From assembly GCF_000349945.1 (NCBI RefSeq), contig NC_020516.1, forward strand, positions 2,356,001 through 2,420,000: DNA of 64,000 nt, in the 5' to 3' direction. The DNA is from Azoarcus sp. KH32C (GTDB lineage Bacteria > Pseudomonadota > Gammaproteobacteria > Burkholderiales > Rhodocyclaceae). Positions 25,403-33,697 of the stretch are shown here, in pieces. The position numbers and the translations under genes are program-made. Each line of letters begins with the position of its first letter. The stretch's first letter is position 1. Under the pieces are notes generated by a model that saw only the letters and a program-made list of their open reading frames with translations, searched no databases and was not told where the DNA came from.

Positions 25403-27418
25403 TCAGAACTCGTCCCACTCGTCTTCCGGGCCGCCCGCAGGGACGGCGGCGATTGCCTTGCGTGCGGGACGGACGGGCACCTGCGGCGCGGCGGGGCGTT
25501 CCGGCGCGCGCGCGGGTGCAGCGGCCGCGGTACGGCGGGCGCCGGCGACCAGACCCTTCACGACGCTGAGACCCGTCGGAGCCTTGTTGTCGAGCTTGAA
25601 CACGCTCACCGCCTGCGCGAGGTTCTGCGCCTGCTCCTCCAGCGCCTCGGCGGCGGCGGCGGCTTCCTCGACCAGCGCGGCGTTCTGCTGCGTCACCTCG
25701 TCCATCTGCGTGACGGCCTGGTTGACCTGCTCGATGCCCGAGCTCTGCTCGATCGACGCCGCCGAGATCTCGCCCATCACATCGGTGACGCGGCGGATCG
25801 AGCCGACGATCTCGTCCATCGAACTGCCCGCCTGCTCGACGAGACGCGAGCCCTTCTCGACCTTCTCGACCGAGTCGTCGATCAGCGCCTTGATCTCCTT
25901 GGCCGCACCCGCGCTGCGCTGCGCGAGGCTGCGCACTTCGGAGGCGACGACCGCGAAGCCGCGGCCCTGTTCGCCGGCGCGGGCCGCTTCCACCGCGGCG
26001 TTCAGTGCGAGAATGTTGGTCTGGAAGGCGATGCCGTCGATCACTGAGATGATGTCGACGATCTTGCGCGAGGACTCGTTGATCGACCGCATCGTGCCGA
26101 CCACTTCGCCGACCACCACGCCGCCCTTGCCGGCGGCTTCGCTCGCGCCGTTGGCGAGCTGGTTCGCGTGGCGCGCGTTCTCGGCGTTCTGCTTCACGGT
26201 CGAGGTCAGCTCTTCCATGCTGGAGGCGGTTTCCTCGAGGCTGGAGGCCTGCTCCTCGGTGCGCTGCGACAGGTCCTGGTTGCCCTGCGCGATTTCCTTC
26301 GACGCAATGTTGATCGAGTCGACCGAGCTCTTGATCTCGTCGACGAGCTTGCGCAGGTTGATGACCGTCGTGTTGATCCCTTCGCGCGTCAGGCCGAAGA
26401 GGCCGGGGTAGTCGTTGTCGACGGTCTGGGTCAGATCGCCGTGGGCGAGGGCGTCCGCGACCTGCATCACGTCGCGCAGGCCCTTGTCGGTGATCTCGGA
26501 GAGTTGGTTGAGCTGTTCGGCCAGCGTCAGCATGAAGCCCTTGCGGCCTTCGGCCGTGACCTTCACGTCGAACTCGCCGCGCGTCGCGGCCGCCTCGACC
26601 AGCGTCTGCACTTCGTCGACGGTCGTGCGCAGGCTGTCCTGCATCGTCTTCAGCGACGCGAGGAGGCTCGTCGTGTCCCCCTTCCTGACCTGCAGTTCCA
26701 TCGACAGGTCGCCATTGGCGATGCGATGGACGGCCTCGGCGGCGTAGATCGGCTCGCCGCCCAACTGGCGCGCGATGCTGCGGGCGATCATCAGCGACAG
26801 CACGCCGAGCACCAACAGGATCGGCACGATCATCATCGCGAGTTTGACGACTTGCTGATGGAACTCGGCCTCCAGCTCGTCGATGTAGATGCCCGAGCCG
26901 ATGATCCAGTCCCAGGGCGCGAAGCCGCGTACATAGGAGATCTTCGGGACCGGAACCTGGGAGCCGGCCTTCGGCCAGTAGTAATCGACAAAGCCCGAGC
27001 CCTGATCCTTCACGACACGGACGAACTCGACGAACAGCAGCTTGCCGTTCGGGTCCTTCAGCCCCGACATGTCCTTGCCTTCGAGCTCGGCCTTGGCCCC
27101 GTGGTAGAGGGTCCGCGGCGTCATGTCGTTGATCCAGAAGTACTCGTCGCCGTCGTAGTGCATCTGGCGGATCGTCTCGCCGGCAAGCTTCTGCGCCTGT
27201 TCGCGCGACAGCACCCCGTCCTTCTCGAGCTGGTTGAAGTGGACGAGAACCGAATAGGCGGATTCGACGACGTTGCGCGTCTTGTCCTGCTTTTCCTTGA
27301 GCGCCTGGGCCTTGCCCTGCACGAGAAAGACGCCCACGGCGAGCAGCAGGCCGATGACTGCGACGCCGGTGAGCCAGGCGAGGCGCGTGCTGACCTTGAG
27401 GGACTGAAGTTTCTTCAC
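25403..27418 (-). CDS. Methyl-accepting chemotaxis protein with sCache_2 sensor
   Basis: 671 residues. Helix at about 12-33, periplasmic sCache_2 domain at about 40-190 (DEYFWINDMTPRTLYHG, WDWIIGSGIYIDELEA), helix at about 195-217, HAMP, then the signalling coiled coil at about 360-620 with hairpin tip IAFQTNILALNAAVEAARAG and methylation-type helices (EEQASSLEETASSMEEL). The extreme C-terminus EDEWDEF ends in W-x-x-F, the form of the pentapeptide that tethers CheR/CheB. Translation starts at GTG 27418 with GGAGA upstream. sCache_2 receptors often detect small organic acids; the ligand is unknown. Confidence 0.92.
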   Translation of the reverse strand: MKKLQSLKVSTRLAWLTGVAVIGLLLAVGVFLVQGKAQALKEKQDKTRNVVESAYSVLVHFNQLEKDGVLSREQAQKLAGETIRQMHYDGDEYFWINDMTPRTLYHGAKAELEGKDMSGLKDPNGKLLFVEFVRVVKDQGSGFVDYYWPKAGSQVPVPKISYVRGFAPWDWIIGSGIYIDELEAEFHQQVVKLAMMIVPILLVLGVLSLMIARSIARQLGGEPIYAAEAVHRIANGDLSMELQVRKGDTTSLLASLKTMQDSLRTTVDEVQTLVEAAATRGEFDVKVTAEGRKGFMLTLAEQLNQLSEITDKGLRDVMQVADALAHGDLTQTVDNDYPGLFGLTREGINTTVINLRKLVDEIKSSVDSINIASKEIAQGNQDLSQRTEEQASSLEETASSMEELTSTVKQNAENARHANQLANGASEAAGKGGVVVGEVVGTMRSINESSRKIVDIISVIDGIAFQTNILALNAAVEAARAGEQGRGFAVVASEVRSLAQRSAGAAKEIKALIDDSVEKVEKGSRLVEQAGSSMDEIVGSIRRVTDVMGEISAASIEQSSGIEQVNQAVTQMDEVTQQNAALVEEAAAAAEALEEQAQNLAQAVSVFKLDNKAPTGLSVVKGLVAGARRTAAAAPARAPERPAAPQVPVRPARKAIAAVPAGGPEDEWDEF

Positions 27419-27474
27419 TGTGTGTCTCCGGAAAATTGCGAATCCTGGGTTCTTGTCATCCGATCGGAAGGCGC

Positions 27475-27963
27475 CTAGGCGGCCGCCGCTTCCACGAGTT
27501 CCATGTCCTCGCTCGTCATCAGGCGCTCGATGTCGACGACGATGATCATCCGTTCGTCGATCGTGGCGAGGCCGAGCACGAAGCGGGTATCGACCGTTGC
27601 GCCGAATTCGGGCGCTGCCTTCAACTGGTCCTGGCCGAGCGTGATCACGTCCGAGACGCCATCGACGACCATGCCGACGACGCGCCCGGCGACGTTCAGG
27701 ATGATCACGACCGTGAAGGCGTCGTAAGTCGGCTCGCTCAGGCGAAATTTGATCCGCATGTCGACGATCGGCACGATCACGCCGCGCAGGTTGATCACCC
27801 CCTTGATGAAGTCGGGCGCATTCACGATGCGGGTCACGGCGTCGTAGCCGCGGATCTCCTGCACCTTGAGGATGTCGATGCCGTATTCCTCGCTGCCGAG
27901 CGTGAAGGTCAGCAGTTCGTCGCCGGCGTGCGGCGACAGTTCGGACGATGGGCTTGCCGTCAT
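27475..27963 (-). CDS. cheW: Chemotaxis coupling protein CheW
   Basis: 162 residues: a single CheW domain (LLTFTLGSEEYGIDILKVQEIRG, INLRGVIVPIVDMRIKF, VDGVSDVITLG) that links receptors to CheA. ATG at 27963 has GGAAG upstream. It lies 20 bases after cheA and 56 bases before the receptor gene, all in one operon. Confidence 0.94.
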   Translation of the reverse strand: MTASPSSELSPHAGDELLTFTLGSEEYGIDILKVQEIRGYDAVTRIVNAPDFIKGVINLRGVIVPIVDMRIKFRLSEPTYDAFTVVIILNVAGRVVGMVVDGVSDVITLGQDQLKAAPEFGATVDTRFVLGLATIDERMIIVVDIERLMTSEDMELVEAAAA

Positions 27964-27983
27964 GAGTTCTTCCTTGGCTGCGT

Positions 27984-30077
27984 TCAGGGCCGCGGCGCGA
28001 GGGCTGCGATGTCGAGGATCAGGGCCACGCGTCCGTCGCCCATGATCGTGGCGCCGGCAAAGCCGGGCACCTTGCGGTAATTCGTTTCCATGCTCTTGAT
28101 GACGACCTGGTGCTGGCCGAGCAGGCGGTCAACGAAGAGCGCGAGGCGTCCGCCGGCGGTCTCGACGATCACGACGATGCCGCGGGTCGGATCGCGCGTT
28201 TCCGGCTCCAGATTGAAGTTCTGGTAGAGCGGGATCAGCGGCAGGTATTCGCCGCGCACATGCACGACCTGCCCGGTGCCGGAGATCGTGCGGATGTCGC
28301 TCGCCGCGGGCTGGAAGGATTCGACGATGTAGGTCAGCGGCACGATGAACACTTCGCCGCCGACGCCGACCGACATGCCGTCGAGGATCGCGAGCGTCAG
28401 CGGCAGGCGGATCGTGACCTTGGTGCCGATGCCCGGTGCGGACGCGATCTCGACGCGACCGTTGAGCGCATCGATGTTGCGCTTGACGACGTCCATGCCG
28501 ACGCCGCGGCCGGACACGTCGGTCACGGTCTCCGCGGTCGAGAAGCCGGGCGCGAAGATCAGCATCCACACCTCCTGGTCGCTCATCGCGTCCGACATCG
28601 CCATCCCGCGCTCGCGCGCCTTCGCGAGCAGCTTCTCGCGCCGCAATCCGGCGCCGTCGTCCTCCACCTCGATCACGATGTTGCCGCCCTGATGTGCGGC
28701 GCGCAGCGTCACGGTGCCGCGCGGGCTCTTGCCGGCGGCGGCGCGGCGATCCGGCATCTCGATGCCGTGGTCCAGGCTGTTGCGCACGAGGTGGGTCAGC
28801 GGATCGACGATCTTCTCGATCAGGCCCTTGTCGAGCTCGGTCGCCTCGCCCTCGGTCACGAGCGCGACGTCCTTGCCGAGCTGATTCGCGAGGTCGCGCA
28901 CGACGCGCGGATAGCGGCTGAAGACGAAGGACATCGGCATCATGCGGATCGACATCACCGTGTCCTGCAGATCGCGCGTGTTGCGTTCGAGCTGCGCCAT
29001 GCCGTTGAAGAGGCGCTCGGCGATCTCCGGCGCGAGTCCGCCGACCGTCTGGGCGAGCATCGCCTGGGTGATCACGAGCTCGCCGACGAGGTTGATCATG
29101 TGGTCGACCTTCTCGACGCTCACGCGGATCGACGAGTCGGCCGCAGCCTTGTCGGCAGGCTTCGCAGCCGGCTTGCGCGCTTCGGGCGCGGGGGAGGCCG
29201 GGGCGGTTTCGGCGACGGGCGCGGGCAGGGGCTCGAAGAACCCGTATCCGGGATCCGGTTCTTCCACCGTCGGGGAGTCGGTGAAGAAGCCGTATCCCGG
29301 ATCGGGTTCGGCGGGGCAACCGGGGGCGTCGTCGAAGAAGCCGAAGTCTTCATCCCCGCTTGCCGCTGCGCTCGGAGCGTCGGCGCCCGCCGCGCAGCTG
29401 TCCTGTTCGATATGCAGTTCGTCCGGTAGCGCGACGAAGTCGAAGATCTCCCGGATGCGTTCATCGTCCGCGCCGGTGGCAACCGTGAAGACGTAGCGGA
29501 AGCGGCCCGGGGTCAGTTCTTCCGTGAGCAGGGTCGCCTCGCCCTGGTCGGCGAGTTCGGCCAGTAGATTGGTCGCCGTCTCGCCGCTCGTGCCGGCGGC
29601 CGATTCATTCGGCGTGTAGGTGACGGTGATGCGGTTGGCGGCGGGAGCGTGGACTTCCGCTGTGGGCGCCGTGGAAGCCGCCGCAGGCGTTGTACTCGCC
29701 AGTTCGCGCAGCCGCCCAATGATTGCCTCCGCAGCGGACGGATCGACGTCGGCTGCGTCGCGATGTCCCGCGAGCTGCGCGCTCAGCACGTCGCCCGCCT
29801 TCAGGAAGACGTCGATCATCTCCGGGCGCAGGGCGAGTTCGTGATTGCGGATGCGGTCGAGCAGGCTTTCGAGGACGTGCGTCACTTCGGTCAGATCGCC
29901 GAAGCCGAAGGTCCCCGCGCCGCCCTTGATCGAATGCGCCGCGCGGAAGATCGCGTTCAGGTCATCGGCGTCCGGCGCGGCGATGTCGAGCTGCAGCAGC
30001 AGGCTCTCCATCGTCGCCAGATGCTCGCCGGCCTCCTCGAAGAAGACCTGGTGGAAGTGCGAGAGGTCGGTTTGCAT
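27984..30077 (-). CDS. cheA: Chemotaxis histidine kinase CheA
   Basis: 697 residues. HPt domain with the phosphorylated His48 in AAHSIKGGAGTFGFGDL; a long variable linker and P2-like region (about 130-300); dimerisation helices (VEKVDHMINLVGELVITQ); HATPase with LVRNSLDHGIEMPDRR, FAPGFSTAETVTDVSGRGVGMDV; and a C-terminal CheW-like regulatory domain. The linker at about residues 240-285 carries three acidic-aromatic repeats, EDFGFFDD, DPGYGFFTD and DPGYGFFEP. CheA phosphorylates CheY and CheB; whether the output here is the flagellum cannot be told, since no motility genes are in the window. Confidence 0.95.
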   Translation of the reverse strand: MQTDLSHFHQVFFEEAGEHLATMESLLLQLDIAAPDADDLNAIFRAAHSIKGGAGTFGFGDLTEVTHVLESLLDRIRNHELALRPEMIDVFLKAGDVLSAQLAGHRDAADVDPSAAEAIIGRLRELASTTPAAASTAPTAEVHAPAANRITVTYTPNESAAGTSGETATNLLAELADQGEATLLTEELTPGRFRYVFTVATGADDERIREIFDFVALPDELHIEQDSCAAGADAPSAAASGDEDFGFFDDAPGCPAEPDPGYGFFTDSPTVEEPDPGYGFFEPLPAPVAETAPASPAPEARKPAAKPADKAAADSSIRVSVEKVDHMINLVGELVITQAMLAQTVGGLAPEIAERLFNGMAQLERNTRDLQDTVMSIRMMPMSFVFSRYPRVVRDLANQLGKDVALVTEGEATELDKGLIEKIVDPLTHLVRNSLDHGIEMPDRRAAAGKSPRGTVTLRAAHQGGNIVIEVEDDGAGLRREKLLAKARERGMAMSDAMSDQEVWMLIFAPGFSTAETVTDVSGRGVGMDVVKRNIDALNGRVEIASAPGIGTKVTIRLPLTLAILDGMSVGVGGEVFIVPLTYIVESFQPAASDIRTISGTGQVVHVRGEYLPLIPLYQNFNLEPETRDPTRGIVVIVETAGGRLALFVDRLLGQHQVVIKSMETNYRKVPGFAGATIMGDGRVALILDIAALAPRP

Positions 30078-30101
30078 GCGCGCTCGCGATTGGGGCCGGA
30101 A

Positions 30102-30467
30102 TCAGCCAATGACCTTGCGGACGACTTCGAGCAGCTTCTGCGGGTCGAAGGGCTTCACGAGCCAGCCGGTGGCGCCGGCCGCGCGGCCCTGCGACTTCAT
30201 CGCGTCGCTCGCTTCGGTCGTCAGCATCAGGATCGGCGTGCTGCGGTATGGCGGCAGGCCGCGCAACGACTTGATCAGCGTCAGGCCGTCCATCTTCGGC
30301 ATGTTCTGGTCGGTCAGGACCAGGGAGAACGATTGCGTGCGCGCCTTCGCGAGCCCGTCCGCGCCGTCGCCGGCCTCGACCACCGTGTAACCCGCCCCCT
30401 TCAGCGTGAAGGCCACCATGCCGCGGACGGAAGGGGAGTCGTCCACGGTCAGAATCGTCTTGCTCAT
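30102..30467 (-). CDS. cheY: CheY-type single-domain response regulator
   Basis: 121 residues consisting only of a receiver: acidic pocket VDDSPSV, Asp in LVLTDQNMPKMDG near 53, Thr in LMLTTEASD, Lys in WLVKPFDPQKL. It is the expected phosphate acceptor of CheA. ATG at 30467 has AGGAG 8 bases upstream; it lies between the first receptor and cheA. Confidence 0.92.
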   Translation of the reverse strand: MSKTILTVDDSPSVRGMVAFTLKGAGYTVVEAGDGADGLAKARTQSFSLVLTDQNMPKMDGLTLIKSLRGLPPYRSTPILMLTTEASDAMKSQGRAAGATGWLVKPFDPQKLLEVVRKVIG

Positions 30468-30497
30468 GCGTTTCTCCTGTTCATTGCGGGCGGGACA

Positions 30498-31733
30498 TCA
30501 GAAGAGCTCGATGTCGCCGGCTGCCATTTGCTGTTGTTTGACCGGGCTGCGGTTCGACGCGGCGATGTGCTCGGCCGCCTGGTGGATCGCGCCCTTCAGC
30601 GCGCTCAGGCGATTGCCGAGCGCGCCTTCCATCGCGCCGGTGTCGGTGCGGATCGCGGCGATGTCGTGCAGCGCACTGCCGAGCGCCTCGATGCGCTGGG
30701 CGATGTGGCCGACCAGCTGGGTGGTCAGGTCCTGGAACTGCAGCGAGGTCACCGCGACGCTGACGTCCTCCTCGACGCGGTTCGCGATGTGCGCGAGCTC
30801 ATCGACAGTGCGGGTGCTTTCGGCATTGATCCCCGAGAGCGTCGCCAGCATGCATTGGATGCCGGCCTTCGATTCGAGCGCGAAGTTCATGTCTCGCGCC
30901 GCCATGTGGTTAATCTCGGCCTCGGCTCCCCGTATCGAGCCCTTCACCTCGTGCATGTAAGCGACGATCTGGTTCGAGAATTCCTTCGAGCGGTCGGACA
31001 GCCGGCGCACCTCGTCCGCCACGACGGCGAACCCGCGGCCTTCCGCTCCAGCCCGCGCCGCCTCGATCGCCGCGTTGAGCGCGAGGAGATTGGTCTGATC
31101 CGAGATGCCCGTCATCTCGCCGAGCACCGAATGCATCTTCTCGACCTGCATCGAGATGTCCTGCATCTTCTCGACGAGCGAAATGCCGATCTTGCTCGTC
31201 TCGATCGTCGTGTCGACGAACATGCTCATCGTTTCCGATGTCTTTCCGACGAAGGACTCGAAGCTCTCGACGCCGCCCGCCGCGTCGGCTGCCTGGGCGT
31301 GGGTCGGAACCGTCAGCCGCACGGCCAGCGCCTGTTGCTGGGAAAGGTGGTCGTTCATGCCGGAAAAACTGGACAGGAGCTTTCCGCCCGCATCGGCGAC
31401 GAGGCTGCGGACCTGTTCGAGTTCGTCGCGGATGGCGTGGAACTGGTCGTTGAAGGCCAGGGAAAACTGTTCGAGCATCGCGTGGGTCTCGCCTTCGAGG
31501 CCTGCCATCGCGGAGTCGAGCTCATGCTGGCTGCGCAGGTTGGCTTTGGCCTGACGCTGCAGGGCGAGGAAGGCGACGAGGCCCGAGGCGCCCACCGTGG
31601 CGACCAGCAGGAGCCATCCGGCGAGGCCGAGCGGCAGTTGCAGTGTCCATGCGGCGAATGCGACCGCGCTACCGAGCGCGGCGAACGGCAGCAGCAGTGT
31701 GAAAACCGGCGACGTGGACCGGCGGGCGCTCAT
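30498..31733 (-). CDS. Methyl-accepting chemotaxis protein lacking a periplasmic sensor
   Basis: 411 residues. Two closely spaced N-terminal helices (about 10-28 and 33-53) with no periplasmic domain, then coiled coil and signalling tip GISDQTNLLALNAAIEAARAG, the hallmark of chemoreceptors. The C-terminus ends GDIELF. With no ligand domain it may sense an intracellular or membrane state, or work through a partner. It is the first gene of the chemosensory operon. The ATG at 31733 sits 12 bases after a 6-7 base-pair hairpin abutting the ribosome binding site. Confidence 0.88.
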   Translation of the reverse strand: MSARRSTSPVFTLLLPFAALGSAVAFAAWTLQLPLGLAGWLLLVATVGASGLVAFLALQRQAKANLRSQHELDSAMAGLEGETHAMLEQFSLAFNDQFHAIRDELEQVRSLVADAGGKLLSSFSGMNDHLSQQQALAVRLTVPTHAQAADAAGGVESFESFVGKTSETMSMFVDTTIETSKIGISLVEKMQDISMQVEKMHSVLGEMTGISDQTNLLALNAAIEAARAGAEGRGFAVVADEVRRLSDRSKEFSNQIVAYMHEVKGSIRGAEAEINHMAARDMNFALESKAGIQCMLATLSGINAESTRTVDELAHIANRVEEDVSVAVTSLQFQDLTTQLVGHIAQRIEALGSALHDIAAIRTDTGAMEGALGNRLSALKGAIHQAAEHIAASNRSPVKQQQMAAGDIELF

Positions 31734-31745
31734 CGGCCTGCTCCC

Positions 31746-31975
31746 TGTGCGGACGCACAGGCGAACGGATCACACGGCAGCGAGCATGGCGCAGAAAGGG
31801 ACGGCCTGGTCGAGGTCTTCACCGTAAAAGCTCTCCCGCGCAATAGGCGCGAAGGGAATTACGGCAGGGATCAGGCCGGAGGTTCGACGTACCCCAGGGG
31901 CTGGGAGGTACGCCTGTGATCTTGAAGACTGGATGATCACCGGCTTCGCGGGGATAGGGCGAAAGTGATATCCAG
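31746..31975 (-). ncRNA. Hairpin-rich 5' leader of the chemosensory operon
   Basis: The 343-base gap 31734-32076 holds no convincing gene; most of it would be transcribed as a leader of about 240 nt. Inverted repeats seen: a compound hairpin at 31929-31975 (outer CTGGAT/ATCCAG and ATCAC/GTGAT, inner TTCGC/GCGAA); an alternative stem GTGATC/GATCAC at 31916-31940 that would compete with it; CGTACCCCAG/CTGG-GGTACG at 31888-31912; CGCGC/GCGCG inside TCCC/GGGA at 31834-31857; and CTGTGC/GCACAG at 31746-31761 next to the ribosome binding site. No U-tract terminator was found. I match it to no known riboswitch class. The RNA itself is inferred. Confidence 0.4.
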
Positions 31976-31983
31976 CGGGGTGG

Positions 31984-32012
31984 AATTTAGGGCTGCACTG
32001 GAGTCTTGTCAA
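31984..32012 (-). promoter_or_regulatory. Sigma70-type promoter of the chemosensory operon
   Basis: Read on the minus strand: TTGACA (32012-32007), 17 bases, TAAATT (31989-31984). The -35 box is a perfect consensus match with ideal spacing. Transcription would start near 31977, just before the large hairpin of the leader. Confidence 0.65.
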
Positions 32013-32076
32013 CAAACAGATACAAATCTTCCGTTACATACGTCACGGTCTGTCGCAGGCAAGGGCGTCCCCGCTG

Positions 32077-32697
32077 TCAGCGCGACCCTCTGCCGCCGCC
32101 GACGATGGTGTTCAGCGTTTCCGTCGCGCCCACGATCATCTCGGCGAGATCCGCGACACGGCGGCGCTGCGACCGCGCCTCGACGCGCAAGAGTTCGAAG
32201 GCCGCGGCCTGGCTCAGCTTGTGGCGCTCCATCAGAATGCCGACCGCGATGCTCGTCTCGCGCCCTATCGACAGCGCCGTCGACAGGTTCCGCTCGGCCG
32301 TGCGAAGGCGGGCGAGATCCTGGGCACGGGCCAGCGCCGCCTGGACGGTCGGGATCAGCTGCGGCACGTTGAGCGGCTTGACGAGGTAGCCGAGCGCGCC
32401 TTCGTCGATCGCCTTCTGGACCACCTGGGCCTCGTCGAGCGCCGACAGGAACATGAAGGGGACGTCGGTCTCCTGCCGCAGCGTCGCCGCCACCTCGGTG
32501 CCGTTCAGCCCGGGCAGCATGATGTCGAGGATCGCGAGGTCGGGCTGATGCTCGAGCGCGAGCTGGACCGCCTCGTTGCCGGTGATGGCTTCGAGGGTCT
32601 CGTAGCCGCCGCGCTTCAGGCAGGTCGCGAGCAGATGGCGCGAGGCCCGGTCATCCTCGGCGATGAGGATGGTGAGTGCTTGCTGTTCGTCGGCCAC
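32077..32697 (-). CDS. ANTAR-domain response regulator
   Basis: 206 residues. Receiver at about 8-125 (AEDDRASR, Asp in LAILDIMLPGLNG near 58, Lys in YLVKPL), a coiled linker, then an ANTAR RNA-binding domain at about 135-190 (AVGILMERHKLSQAAAFELLRVEA). ANTAR proteins (AmiR, NasR, EutV) bind paired hairpins in nascent leaders and prevent transcription termination. GTG start at 32697 with AGGA upstream. It lies directly upstream of, and in the same direction as, the structured leader of the chemosensory operon, which is suggestive but not proof of a target. Confidence 0.88.
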   Translation of the reverse strand: MADEQQALTILIAEDDRASRHLLATCLKRGGYETLEAITGNEAVQLALEHQPDLAILDIMLPGLNGTEVAATLRQETDVPFMFLSALDEAQVVQKAIDEGALGYLVKPLNVPQLIPTVQAALARAQDLARLRTAERNLSTALSIGRETSIAVGILMERHKLSQAAAFELLRVEARSQRRRVADLAEMIVGATETLNTIVGGGRGSR

Positions 32698-32794
32698 GAT
32701 TGCCCGTCCTGAAGTTCGGAAGCGCGGATGTTACGCCGGATTGGCGCAACGATGGGACGGATCCCATTCGACGAACGCGGTTTTGTGGCCCCGC

Positions 32795-33697
32795 TCAGGG
32801 CCGCTCGCCGCGCGCCGCCAGATAGATCCCCGCCAGCAACAACGCGAAGCCCGCGAACTGCAGCGGCGCAAAACCCTCGCCGAAGATGATGAAGGCCATC
32901 GCCGCGCTGCCCACCGGTTCGCCGAGCGTAACGACCGCGACGAAGGTGGCCGATACGTGGCGCAGCGACCAGTTGTAGGCCGTGTGGCCGAGGAGCTGCG
33001 GCCCGAGTGCCATGCCGCCGAGCACGGCCCAGGCCGAGAGGCTGAAGCCGCCAAGCGGCGCGCCACTGCCTTGGCTCGCAGCGACGAGGAAGAGCGCGGC
33101 CGTGCCATACGCGAGCCACACATAGGCGGGTAGCGGCAGGCCCGCGCGCAGCCGCCTGCCGATGAGCAGATAGGCCGAGAAGCACCACGAGCCGACCAGG
33201 GCCAGCAGGTTGCCGAACAGGGGATTCGATCCGGCCCCGGCGTTCTGCGCATCGCTCAGGAAGATCAGCAGGCTCCCGCCAAAGGACAGCGCGATGCCGC
33301 CCAACATCATGCGGCTCGGCCGTTCGCGAAACAGCACGAAGGACGCGAGCCCGATCCACAACGGGTTCGTCGTCACCAGCGCGGTGCTGGAGGCCACGGA
33401 CGTATATTCGAGCGAGGTGATCCAGATGCCGAAATGCAGCGCCAGGAACAAGCCCGCCGCCAGGGCGAGGATCCACTGGCGGGAGCTCAGGCGCGCGAGC
33501 GCCCGGCCCGATTGAAACAGCGCGATCGGTGTCACGACGAGCGCCGCCAGCCCCACCCGCCAGCACGCCACCGCGAGCGACGGCACCCCATCGGCCTGCG
33601 CGATACGCGCGAAGATCGAGCCGAAGGAGATTGCCATCAGCCCGATGCCGAGCACGACAAACGGCATCCAGCGGGGCGGGGCGGCGACGCTGCTCAT
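32795..33697 (-). CDS. EamA/DMT-family transporter
   Basis: 300 residues with ten predicted membrane helices arranged as two five-helix EamA repeats (first near FGSIFARIAQADGVPSLAVA, second near LLALVGSWCFSAYLLIGRRL). Such permeases export metabolites or amino acids across the inner membrane. Its ATG overlaps the stop of livF (ATGA), so it is the last gene of the liv operon and probably handles a related substrate. The 97-base gap to the ANTAR regulator gene contains small inverted repeats but no clear terminator. Confidence 0.85.
   Translation of the reverse strand: MSSVAAPPRWMPFVVLGIGLMAISFGSIFARIAQADGVPSLAVACWRVGLAALVVTPIALFQSGRALARLSSRQWILALAAGLFLALHFGIWITSLEYTSVASSTALVTTNPLWIGLASFVLFRERPSRMMLGGIALSFGGSLLIFLSDAQNAGAGSNPLFGNLLALVGSWCFSAYLLIGRRLRAGLPLPAYVWLAYGTAALFLVAASQGSGAPLGGFSLSAWAVLGGMALGPQLLGHTAYNWSLRHVSATFVAVVTLGEPVGSAAMAFIIFGEGFAPLQFAGFALLLAGIYLAARGERP

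Noticed and set aside
31746..31975. Cyclic-di-GMP riboswitch in the leader
   Set aside because: The GEMM-type core sequence and its conserved tetraloop receptor were not found; only generic hairpins are visible.
31770..32015. 81-codon minus-strand open frame in the leader of the chemosensory operon
   Set aside because: Its only start is a TTG that coincides with the -35 box, there is no ribosome site, and the region is better explained by promoter and hairpins.
32698..32794. Terminator between eamA and the ANTAR regulator gene
   Set aside because: A GGCCC/GGGCC stem is present after the eamA stop but no T-tract follows, so it cannot be called with confidence.
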